Source of the DNA: Verrucomicrobiota bacterium
GTDB lineage: Bacteria; Verrucomicrobiota; Verrucomicrobiia; Verrucomicrobiales; Akkermansiaceae
Assembly: GCA_026397725.1 (NCBI GenBank)
Contig: JAPLUI010000495.1
Coordinates: 1-42,144, forward strand
Reading direction: 5' to 3'
Length of the DNA stretch: 42,144 nt
The position numbers and the translations under genes are program-made. This document shows positions 26,678 through 35,100 of the stretch, piece after piece; the first letter of the stretch is position 1, and the number at the start of each line of letters is the position of its first letter. Under the pieces are notes generated by a model. It was not told the DNA's origin. It saw nothing but the letters and a program-made list of their open reading frames with translations, and searched no databases.

Positions 26678-28951
26678 ATGACAACACATACCATAATGAC
26701 ATCGCTAGCAATCGCCGCCGGCTGCTGCCTCCTGCCCGGGGCCGCCGCCGCCAAGGAAATCCATGTTGCCAAAACCGGTAACGACGCCAATGACGGGTCA
26801 GCGACCAAGCCGCTCCTGACCATCACTGCCGCCGCCGCCAAGGCGCAACCCGGTGACACGGTCACCGTCCGCTCCGGCGTGTACCGCGAACACGTCAACC
26901 CGCCGCGCGGCGGCACCGCGGATGATCGTCGCATCATCTATCAGGCCGCGACCGGCGAGCGCGTGACCATTACCGGCTCCGAGCCGGCAAAGGGTTGGCA
27001 GAAAGTCGATAAGGATACCTGGAAGCTGACCCTGCCGAATTCCTATTTCGGCAAATTCAATCCCTTCGCCGAGAAGGTGTTTGGCGACTGGTATGATCCT
27101 CGCGGGCGTGTCCATCATCGCGGCTGCGTCTATCAGAACGGCACCTGGCTGACCGAGGCGCCCAACCTCGACGCGGTCATGCAGCCAGCCGGCCAGACGC
27201 CGCTCTGGTTCGCCACCGTGGACGGCGTCGTCGAGGGAGACGGATACCTCTTGAATGTCGTCTGGTTCCGACCGACAGGGGGCGAGAAGGTCCCGGCCAG
27301 CAAGCCCGTCACCCGCGACGGCACCCAGAACGCGCCGGGCACCGAGGACGGTGAATGCGTCGGCTATATCAAGAATGGCAATTGGCTGCAATACGCCAAC
27401 GTCGATTTCGGAAAAGGTGCTGAAACGGTCGAAATCCGTGCGGCAGCGGCGGTCGGTACCGGCGGAACCATCGAACTGCGCCTCGACAAGGCTGACGGCA
27501 ATCTGCTCGGCACTTGCGATGTGACCGATACCGGCGACTGGCAGAAGTGGCAGTCGTTCACGGCGAAAATCAAGAAGACCGAGGGCCGGAAGAACCTTTG
27601 CCTGGTCTTTCGTCCGACCAAGCCCGTCAAGGCGGAAACGGTGTCTAACAGCACCGTGGTTTATGCGCAGTTTCCCGGCATCAACCCGAACGAAGCTCAA
27701 GTCGAGATCAACGTCAGGCCAACCGTGTTCACGCCGGAAAAGACCAACATCGATTATCTGACAATCCGCGGCTTCGACCTCCGCAATGCCGCCACGAACT
27801 GGGCGGCACCCACCGCTGGCCAGGTCGGACTGGTCACCGCCTACTGGTGCAAAGGGTGGGTCATCGAGAACAATGAGATCAGCAATTCGCGGTGCTGCGG
27901 CATCGCGCTGGGCAAGTATTCCGACCAGTGGGACGGCCAGCGCGGCAGCACCGAGGGATATTACCTGACGATCGACGACGCCCTCAAAAAAGACGGCTGG
28001 ACCAAGGAGAAGATCGGCGGCCACCTCGTCCGTAACAATCACATCCACCACTGCGGGCAAACCGGCATTGTCGGCAGCCTCGGTTGCGCGTTCAGCAAGA
28101 TCATCGGCAATGAAATCCACGAGATCAACATGCAGGGAATCTGGGGCGGCGCGGAAATGGCCGGCATCAAGTTCCATGGCGCGCTGGATGTCGTCATCGC
28201 CGACAACCATATTTATCGCTGCGGTGATTTGGCAGCCATCTGGCTCGATTGGATGGCCCAGGGCACCCAGATCGTCGGCAATCTCCTCCACGACAACGCG
28301 AGCTGGGGTGGCGACCTGTTCTGTGAGGTGGACCATGGTCCTTATCTGGTCGCCAACAACCTCTTCCTTTCTAACAAGAGCCATCTTGCCAACTCGCAAG
28401 GCGGTGCCTATGCGCACAACCTGATCACGGGCGGCATCGAGGTCGTCCCCGACGGTCGCCGCACGCCGTATTTCAAGGCACACAGCACGGACATGGTCGG
28501 CATGCACGAGTGTCCGGTGGGTGACGTCCGGCTGTACAACAACCTGCTCACCGCCGGCGGCAACTTCAACGCCTACAACGGTGCGACCTGGCCGGTGACA
28601 GCAGCAGGCAATGTTTTCACCAAAGGCGCGCAGGCGTCGAAGTTCGACACCGATGCGCTGCTGAAACCGGCTTTCGACCCCGGCGTGAAGCTGATCCAAA
28701 AGGCCGACGGCTGGTATCTGGAGATCAATGCGGATGGCAAGTGGGCGGCGGAACAGCAACACAAACTCGTCACTACCGAACTCCTCGGCAAAGCGAAGAT
28801 TCCGGATCTCCCGTTCGAGAACCCCGACGGCTCGCTGCTCAAGCTCGACACCGACTACTTCGGCAAGAAGCGCAACGCGGACAACCCGTTCCCCGGCCCG
28901 TTCGAGGCGCTCCAGGACGGCAAGCAGGAACTCAAGGTCTGGCCGAAGTGA
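26678..28951 (+). CDS. Exported right-handed beta-helix protein with CBM6-like insert
   Basis: A 757-aa protein with a signal peptide (SLAIAAGCCLLPGAAAA). Residues ~26-110 begin the helix in the DUF1565 style (IHVAKTGNDANDGSATKPLL, GDTVTVRSGVYREHVNPP). About 215-330 is a CBM6-like beta sandwich (EDGECVGYIKNGNWLQYANV to GRKNLCLVFRP). From ~345 to 640 regular beta-helix coils follow (WVIENNEISNSRCCGIALG, HLVRNNHIHHCGQTGIVGS, VIADNHIYRCGDLAAIWLD). The tail (~690-757) is Lys-rich and compact. The fold is shared by pectate lyases, GH141-like and other polysaccharide-active proteins; no family-specific catalytic residues could be fixed by eye, so a glycan-cleaving role is inferred. An internal ATG at 26696 would also leave a working leader. 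No terminator is evident downstream. Confidence 0.8.
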   Translation: MTTHTIMTSLAIAAGCCLLPGAAAAKEIHVAKTGNDANDGSATKPLLTITAAAAKAQPGDTVTVRSGVYREHVNPPRGGTADDRRIIYQAATGERVTITGSEPAKGWQKVDKDTWKLTLPNSYFGKFNPFAEKVFGDWYDPRGRVHHRGCVYQNGTWLTEAPNLDAVMQPAGQTPLWFATVDGVVEGDGYLLNVVWFRPTGGEKVPASKPVTRDGTQNAPGTEDGECVGYIKNGNWLQYANVDFGKGAETVEIRAAAAVGTGGTIELRLDKADGNLLGTCDVTDTGDWQKWQSFTAKIKKTEGRKNLCLVFRPTKPVKAETVSNSTVVYAQFPGINPNEAQVEINVRPTVFTPEKTNIDYLTIRGFDLRNAATNWAAPTAGQVGLVTAYWCKGWVIENNEISNSRCCGIALGKYSDQWDGQRGSTEGYYLTIDDALKKDGWTKEKIGGHLVRNNHIHHCGQTGIVGSLGCAFSKIIGNEIHEINMQGIWGGAEMAGIKFHGALDVVIADNHIYRCGDLAAIWLDWMAQGTQIVGNLLHDNASWGGDLFCEVDHGPYLVANNLFLSNKSHLANSQGGAYAHNLITGGIEVVPDGRRTPYFKAHSTDMVGMHECPVGDVRLYNNLLTAGGNFNAYNGATWPVTAAGNVFTKGAQASKFDTDALLKPAFDPGVKLIQKADGWYLEINADGKWAAEQQHKLVTTELLGKAKIPDLPFENPDGSLLKLDTDYFGKKRNADNPFPGPFEALQDGKQELKVWPK

Positions 28952-29075
28952 TGATGTGTGAGACCTGGTGCAACCGTGACTCTAACGAAATGAACGTCTG
29001 GCTGGCCCGCACCGCGGACAAAGCCCATGCCGCGCCTGCAAGCGCCGGCAGCAGGTGAGACAGGGGTTCGAGCGC

Positions 29076-29354
29076 CTATTTCCTTCGATTTGCCAGAATC
29101 TGTTCGTAGAGTTCATAGACCGCATCCCGGGTATTGGCGTATTCGAGCAGGATGTGCCTGCCGGAGATCTGGCGATAGATGATGCGCATGCCGCCAACGC
29201 GCAGCCGATTGAATCCTTCCAGCGGCCCTTGCAAACCTTTGACGTCGCCGCGGCCCTTGGCCAAGCCGCGAAGCGCGAGCCGGACCCGGCGCTTGGCTTG
29301 CGGAGGAAGTCCGCATAGCCAGGAGGCGACTTGATCAGAGGCCGAAATTTTCAT
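29076..29354 (-). CDS. RelE/ParE-superfamily toxin
   Basis: A 92-aa toxin of the RelE/ParE fold, the ribonuclease or gyrase poison of a type II module. Visible family features are a basic helical start (PPQAKRRVRLALRGLAKGRG), the LQGPLEGFNRLRVGGMRIIY core typical of RelE-like toxins (leading to a GxxRxxY pattern), and a C-terminal basic tail (YEQILANRRK). The ATG at 29354 lies inside the antitoxin gene, overlapping it by 20 nt, so the two are translated from one minus-strand transcript. Toxin length is normal and no disruption is seen. It is one of only two genes called on the minus strand, in an accessory stretch among decayed genes. The biochemical target cannot be told from sequence alone. 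Confidence 0.85.
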   Translation of the reverse strand: MKISASDQVASWLCGLPPQAKRRVRLALRGLAKGRGDVKGLQGPLEGFNRLRVGGMRIIYRQISGRHILLEYANTRDAVYELYEQILANRRK

Positions 29355-29586
29355 CGTCGAGATCGAGCGGGCGGTATTGGGTCTTGTCTTTGCGGGCGGA
29401 GCGGACGGCCTGCATGGCTGCGGGATCCGCCAGCACGTCGAGGGTCTCCATCAGTGCCTCGAAGTCCTCAATCGGCATGGCGACCACGACCGGACGGTTC
29501 CGGTTGGCAATGACAAAACGCTTGCCAGATCGGCAAAGTTGGGTGAGACCAGCTTGCGCCTCCTTCATGTTGTAGGTATCTGTCAT
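29335..29586 (-). CDS. Phd/YefM-family antitoxin
   Basis: An 83-aa antitoxin. The N-terminal part (YNMKEAQAGLTQLCRSGKR) and the following FVIANRNRPVVVAMPIEDFE are the Phd/YefM DNA-binding fold, which represses its own operon. The C-terminal part (LADPAAMQAVRSARKD to DDENFGL) is the acidic toxin-binding tail. It precedes the toxin gene and overlaps it by 20 nt, the usual antitoxin-first order. The ATG at 29586 is the natural start; ATG at the internal MKEAQ is also possible. An AT-richer segment upstream (29590-29610, containing TATAGAC read on the minus strand) may hold the promoter, but no clean operator palindrome was found. Confidence 0.85.
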   Translation of the reverse strand: MTDTYNMKEAQAGLTQLCRSGKRFVIANRNRPVVVAMPIEDFEALMETLDVLADPAAMQAVRSARKDKTQYRPLDLDDENFGL

Positions 29587-29769
29587 GCGTTTTGTCTATA
29601 CCGGATACGGCTGATGCGCAAGAAAAAACCGGCGATTCCGCAATTGCGCGTCATGGTGCCGGGGAAGCCCGCCATCGGCCTCATCTTGGCCAATGACTTG
29701 GAGTCGGGCGTGGGTGACAAGCATTGGGAGCCACCCCTTTCCGGAGGAAGATTACAACCCATCTGGACA

Positions 29770-29936
29770 TGCATATTGTCTACATCCTCGACACCTTCCC
29801 CGTCCTCCGCCGCAAGGAACTCGCCGCCTTCGGCGAATTCCAGTCCAAACGCAAGGCGCTGGAGGAGTTTGAAAGATTCGGCGATTCAGCCGAAAGTGCC
29901 ATGGTGGAATCATCGTCCGTTAATACATCGAAATAG
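29770..29936 (+). pseudogene. Short remnant, possible glycosyltransferase N-terminus
   Basis: A ~55-codon frame starts MHIVYILDTFPVL, which resembles the first strand of group-1 glycosyltransferases, then turns into a charged helical tail (RRKELAAFGEFQSKRKALEE) and stops at 29936. It is too short to be a transferase and sits next to a long palindromic repeat. Most likely it is a decayed fragment; a chance ORF cannot be excluded. The rest of 29587-29981 holds no gene that I recognise. Confidence 0.25.
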
Positions 29937-29981
29937 CATGAGTCGCCGCTGCCGCCAACTCCAACTGGTTCGCTCTTCTTC

Positions 29982-30190
29982 AGGGCCAACGGCCCGGCGT
30001 CATCACAGCCTAGGCCAGCGGCCTAGGTGCATGCGTATCAAAAGAATTCCAAGGGCTGAAGGCCCGCCCTATCCGGGGGACACCACCTCATCATCGGCCA
30101 CTTGGAGCGGGCTTTCAGCCCTCGATGGAATGGGTGAAACCGTAACCCAGGCCGTTGGCCTGGGCTGGCATGGAGCGGGCCGTTGGCCCT
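29982..30190. repeat. 209-bp long inverted repeat made of three nested palindromic pairs
   Basis: Three segments recur in reverse order and complement: 29982-29999 (AGGGCCAACGGCCCGGCG) with 30175-30190; 30008-30028 (around CCTAGGCCAGCGGCCTAGG) with 30145-30165; and 30051-30068 (AGGGCTGAAGGCCCGCC) with 30105-30122. Each segment is itself nearly palindromic, so the DNA can fold as one long stem or as several small hairpins. It directly precedes the AlbA-domain gene. It looks like a dispersed extragenic palindrome or a RAYT-mobilised REP unit. Confidence 0.7.
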
Positions 30191-30205
30191 CCGCAATCGA
30201 CTGAC

Positions 30206-30904
30206 ATGAACACCACTCCCGCCCAACTCTTAGAACTGCTCGCCGCCCCGGAAGGGACGCGGATCGAGTTCAAGTCGGCGGCGGGTGGGTATCATTTCGA
30301 CAAGTTGGTCGAGATCGCGATCCGCCAGAGCAAGCCGCTGCCGGATTTCGCCGGAGCCGCCGCGCATGAGGTGCGCTTGAAGCTCGACGGCCAGGTCACC
30401 GACCCGAAATTCGTTCGGTTCCTTGAACGCCTCGGCGAGGAGAAACTCCGGGGCTTTTCGACTTACGACTTCCTGGCGCTCGATGCCATCGCCAGGGAGC
30501 AGCCCCTCACCGAAGCCATGCGCTCGCGGCTGGGCGGGCTGCTCGATGCCGGCGTGATCGAATCCCAGGGCCGGGGACGCGGCACCCGCTACCATCTTTC
30601 CCGCAGCCTTTACGCGGCGCTCGGGAAACGCGGGGCCTACACGCGGCACCGCGGGCTCGATCACGAGACGAACAAGGCGCTCTTGCTGAAGCACCTTCAC
30701 GAAAACGCCGAGACCGGAGCGCCGCTGCCCGATCTTTGCGAGGTGCTGCCCGCACTCTCCCGGGCATCCATCCAGCGCCTTCTTAGCGAGCTGAAGCAAG
30801 AAGGCAAAGCCCGCTTGGAGGGACAGCGCCGCTGGGGCAGGTGGTTCCCCGGACCATCTATGCCTCAAAACCCTGATCCGGATCAACCTCAGAACCAACC
30901 ATGA
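30206..30904 (+). CDS. AlbA-domain DNA-binding regulator, internally deleted
   Basis: A 232-aa protein. The first ~35 residues are the beginning of a Schlafen/AlbA_2 domain (GTRIEFKSAAGGYHFDKLV). They are joined at about 30320 to what is normally the C-terminal part of such regulators (IAIRQSKPLPDFAG, HEVRLKLDGQVTDPKFVRFL). This is followed by winged-helix segments (FLALDAIAREQPLTEAMRSR, LLDAGVIESQGRGRGTRYHL, LLKHLHENAETGAPLPDLCE). Full-length relatives are roughly 450-550 aa with an ATPase-like middle; that region is missing here although the frame stays open. It could still bind DNA through the winged helices. The gene follows a long palindromic repeat and lies among defence-type remnants; no partner gene is apparent. 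Confidence 0.6.
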   Translation: MNTTPAQLLELLAAPEGTRIEFKSAAGGYHFDKLVEIAIRQSKPLPDFAGAAAHEVRLKLDGQVTDPKFVRFLERLGEEKLRGFSTYDFLALDAIAREQPLTEAMRSRLGGLLDAGVIESQGRGRGTRYHLSRSLYAALGKRGAYTRHRGLDHETNKALLLKHLHENAETGAPLPDLCEVLPALSRASIQRLLSELKQEGKARLEGQRRWGRWFPGPSMPQNPDPDQPQNQP

Positions 30905-31194
30905 GCTTTAGAAAAGGACATAAAACGTGCAAAAACAGGAGTTTCTATGCCTCACCCATCTGCGCTCAACATGCGAGGCTGAGGCAAAGGAGTCCGTTCT
31001 TGAGCGAAGGGCCGTGCCAGAAAACTCCGATATGGCTCAGGAAGCGGGTTTGAAGCATAAAAATGAGCCAAAATCTCCCGTTCATAAACACGCAAACCAT
31101 TGAAAATCCGAAGTTTTCATGAGCCAATTTGAAAATCCTTGTCCGTGTTTTGAGCCAAAAGCGGCAGTGCCAAAACTGCCCTGCGTGCCTTTGA

Positions 31195-31920
31195 ATGAAT
31201 CTTTCGGCGCGGGGGCAAGAGTTCCTCGCAGAGTTGCCGAAGGAAGGGATCGCGACCAACATCAGCCGATATGCGGCAGTGATCCCTGGGGGCAAGCTTT
31301 CGGCTCCAAGTTTGTTCTTCAACAGCAGCAGTCGCCAGATCGGATTGATCCCACGCTATGACGTGGTCGTCGTGGACGAAATCCAAAAGATCCAGACCGA
31401 CTCCGCCGGCGAAGCGATGGCCGGTTTGAAAATGTATCTCGAGAGCGGCCGCTACCGCAGGGCGACGGGCGACATGGGCACGTCCGAAGCCGGGTTCGTC
31501 ATGCTGGGCAACATCACGCTCATGGTGGACCCTTACATCCGCCTCGACTATCAGATCTTCAACCTGATGAGTTTCATCGAACTCCTCGCACCTGAAGCTG
31601 GCGGAATCGAACTTCATCTCGTCACGTCAGCGGGGTCGAACGAGGACGAAGTTGTGCTATCAGAAAAGCTCGACACTCTCCTACAGAGTATCACCGACAA
31701 CAAGGTCAAATTCACCTACACCTTCGATCCGGCCAAGCATGACCGGATGATTGAGACCGACACTGGCTGGCGCATCACCCTGGGCCGGGGCCTGGATTTC
31801 CTTCAACGGGCCGAGGGGCGCTACGCCCTCGGGTTCATCGACCAGTCGCAGCGGAAGTGCAAGGAAACGAGCATCGTGATGACCCATGGAACCGACATGA
31901 AAGGAATCCCGGCGGGGTAG
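31195..31920 (+). pseudogene. BrxL/Lon-like ATPase fragment fused to an MIT_C-like domain
   Basis: The 241-codon frame begins inside a BrxL-type (Lon_2) ATPase: FLAELPKEGIATNISRYAAV, the sensor-like GGKLSAPSLFFN, and a Walker B DVVVVDEIQK followed by GLKMYLESGRYRR and GFVMLGNITL. Immediately after (~31530) it becomes an MIT_C/phospholipase D-like domain: VDPYIRLDYQIFNLMSFIEL, IELHLVTSAG and KHDRMIETDTGWRITLGRGL. The Walker A segment expected before this part is missing, as are the remaining ATPase and Lon protease regions. BrxL proteins belong to BREX phage defence, and some relatives carry such a C-terminal domain. No other BREX gene (pglX, pglZ, brxC) is in the window, so this is most likely a remnant. 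The upstream 30905-31194 contains only scattered TGAGCCAA repeats. Confidence 0.6.
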
Positions 31921-32021
31921 CGTAATCTCGGGATGGGTCGCCTAGAATCCTTAAAACCAAAAACCGCTGCGAATGAGTCAAGTTTCTAAGAACCGGCTTG
32001 ATTTCCGATTGATGATTGTTG

Positions 32022-32092
32022 ATTGTTGATTTCTGAGGTGAGCTTGCTGGGTGCCCAAACGCATTCCCAAGCTCACCTCAGAAATCAACAAT
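32022..32092. repeat. 25-nt perfect inverted repeat (hairpin)
   Basis: The arm at 32022-32046 (ATTGTTGATTTCTGAGGTGA then GCTTG) is the exact reverse complement of 32068-32092, with a 21-nt loop. It sits in the 269-bp gap upstream of the intact GH78 gene, next to a heptamer-like TGATTGT tract. It could act as a bidirectional terminator or be a mobile palindrome; there is no T tract of the usual terminator length. Confidence 0.7.
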
Positions 32093-32189
32093 CGGGAATC
32101 GGCAATCCTCAATCCTCTTGGGTCTGAGGCGACGCCTCGCTAGAGTCTGATTCAAGGAGCAGCGACAACACACGTAAAACCGGATAAAC

Positions 32190-35100
32190 ATGAAAAAGTT
32201 AGGAACGATGGCAATGGCAGGAATGATGTGGGGCGGAATGGCGGGGACCGCCTGGCCGGCGGCCAGGCCGGCGGACCTGAGGTGTGAGTACCTGGACAAT
32301 CCGCTGGGGATCGACGTGGTCAAGCCGCGCTTGAGTTGGGTGATGGAAAATTCAGAATCGGAAATCCCGCGGGGAACAAGGCAGACGGCCTATCAGGTGC
32401 TGGTGGCGTCTAGCGAGAGGCTGTTGGCGCAGGACACGGGCGATCTGTGGGACAGCGGGAAAGTGGCGGGCGCGCAGAGCAACCAGCTCGAGTACCGGGG
32501 CAAGGCGCTGGCATCACGCCTGCGCTGCGAGTGGAAAGTGCGGGTGTGGGACCAGGATGGCAAGCCCTCGGCCTGGAGCCAGCCGGCATCCTGGGGGATG
32601 GGCCTGCTGCAACCCGGCGACTGGACGGCCACCTGGATTGGCCATGACGCGGCCTATCAGCCGTCGCCCGAGGTGGCTGCGGATGACCGGCTGTTCAATG
32701 TGCAGGGTTTGCAGTGGTTCAGGATGCCGGGGGATAAGGCCGGGGTGAACGCCTGTTTCCGCAAACGGGTGGATCTTCCCGCCGATCGCCCGATCCGCCG
32801 CGCGGTGCTGGCACTCTATGCCTATCATTTTTGTGAGGCCGCCGTCAATGGCACGGCGATTGGCACGGGCGCGCATTGGGAACGCACCGCACGCCTGGAC
32901 GCGGGCAAGGCCCTGCATGCCGGAGCCAACGTGGTGACGCTGGTGGCGAGTCATACGGATCCGTACCCGCCGGCGGTGATCGGGCGCTTGGTGGTGCAGT
33001 TTGCGTCCGGCGATGATCTGGTGGTGCCGGTTGACAAGACCTGGAAGGTCTCACCTGAACCGGCGGCCAACTGGCAGAAGCCTGACTTTGATGACGCGGC
33101 CTGGCCGAATGCCGAGGCCGGCGGCTATCAGTTTGGCAATCTTGCTGACATCGCCCGCGTGCCCGCGCCCTATCTGCGCAAGGACTTCAGCGTCGCCCAG
33201 GCCGTGAAACGGGCCACGGTCTATGTCACCGCCTTGGGTGCCTATGAGTTGCGCCTGAATGGCAAGCGCGTCGGCAAGGATGTGTTGGCTCCCGGCTGGA
33301 CCGAGTTCCGCAAGCGGGTGCATTACCAGACGTATGACGTGACGGCACAGGTTGGGCCGGGTGCCAACGCCATCGGTGCCATCCTGGGCGACGGTTGGTA
33401 TGCCAGCGACCTCGCCCATCTCGGCAGACGCAATGTCTATGGCGGCCGCCCGCGCTTCCTGGCGCAACTGGTGATGGAACTCGCAGATGGCACCACGCAG
33501 GTGGTGGTCAGTGACCCGACTTGGAAGGCATCCTATGGTCCCATCAAGCATGCCGACCTGCTCATCGGTTGCGAGTACGACGCGCGCCTGGAGATGGCGG
33601 GTTGGGACCAGGCCGGGTTCAATGACAAGACCTGGCAGCCGGTGGAAACCAGCGCCGCGGATGAGGGCCAAGCCGATGTAACAAACATCGTCGCGCGAGC
33701 CGTGAAGGACGGCCGCATCGCGCTGAAGGTCGAAAACGAGTTGTTGGGCAGCGACCCGGCTCCCGGACAAGTGAAGGCCCTGGTGCTTGACTATCAGATG
33801 GGCGGCAAGCAGGAGACCAAGGTGGTGGACGAGCATGGCTTGTTGGATCTGAATGGCGCGGACCTCAGGATCGTCCGGGCGAGATATGGCAAACGCTCTA
33901 ACAACGAGCAGCGCTTCCGGGTGCAGGCGGCGGTGGCCGAGCCATCGCGGGTGATGAACGAGCTTCCGGCGCTCAAGGTCACGGAGCCGAAGCCGGGGTG
34001 TTGGACGTTTGACCTGGGCCAGAACATGGTCGGCTGGGTGCGGCTCAAGGTGCGGGGCACTGCCGGGCAGCGGCTCACGGTGCGTCATGGCGAGAAGATC
34101 AACGCGGACGGCACGATATACACCGCGGCGTTGCGCAGTTGTCCGGCAACCGACTATTTCATCCTGTCCGGCAAGGGCGAGGAAACCCTCGAACCCTGCT
34201 TCACCTTCCACGGCTTCCAATATGTGGAGGTGCGCGGGCTCACGGCGAAACCGGATCCCGGCATGGTCACCGGCATGGTGGTACACACGCCGATGCGGCG
34301 GACCGGCAGTTTCGAGTGTTCCCATCCGCTGTTGAACCAACTCTATAGCAACATCATCTGGGGGCAGAAGGGCAACTATCTGGAAGTGCCCACGGATTGT
34401 CCGCAGCGCGATGAGCGCATGGGCTGGACCGGCGACACCCAGTTCTTTGCTCCCACGGCGGCCTATAACTTCGACGTGGCGGCCTTCTTCACCCGCTGGC
34501 TGCAGACCTGTGAGGATAACCAATCGGGCGACGGCTCCTTCCCGCATGTGGTTCCCGACATCATGGGCGGCGGCGGCGCCACGGCCTGGGGCGATGCCGC
34601 CTTGTTATGCACCTACAATATCTATCATGCCTATGGCGACACCCGGATTGTCGCGGAACGCTTTGACGCCATGGAGCGCTACATGAAGTGGCTGGACGGC
34701 AAGACCAAGGACGGCATTTCCAAGGTCGGCGGTTTCGGTGACTGGCTGAATGCCGGCGGCGGCGCCAAGGCGGAGGCCATGGACACCGCCTATCATGCGT
34801 ATCTGGCGCGGATCATGGCGGCAATGGCCAAAGCCATCGGCCGTGAGGATGACGCCCGGCGTTATGCCAAACTGCATGATGAGGTCAAGGCCGCGTTTGT
34901 GAGGGAATTCCTCCAGGCCGACGGTTCGCTCAAGGATTGCAGTCAGACGGGATATGCGCTGGCCTTCACGATGGACCTGTTGCCGGCAAACATGCGTGCC
35001 AAGGCCGCCGCAAAATTCGTGGACGAGATCAAGCGTTTCGACTGGCACCTGGCCACGGGCTTCATCGGCACGCCGCGGCTGTTGCCGGCCTTGAGCGCGG

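Noticed and set aside
26798..28762. Long minus-strand open frame (654 codons) opposite the beta-helix gene
   Set aside because: It mirrors the plus-strand gene in high-GC DNA, has no recognisable domain and an Arg/Asp/Val-rich composition typical of antisense frames.
29614..30204. Plus-strand open frame starting MRKKKPAIPQLRVMV
   Set aside because: It runs through the long palindromic repeat, becomes Ser/Arg/Pro-rich, and has no family resemblance beyond the first few residues.
30966..31322. 118-codon minus-strand frame over the TGAGCCAA repeats
   Set aside because: It is Trp/Phe-rich because of repeated short words, overlaps the start of the BrxL-like frame and shows no domain.
31195..31920. 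Functional BREX defence system
   Set aside because: Only a partial BrxL-like sequence is present; Walker A and protease parts and all partner genes are missing.
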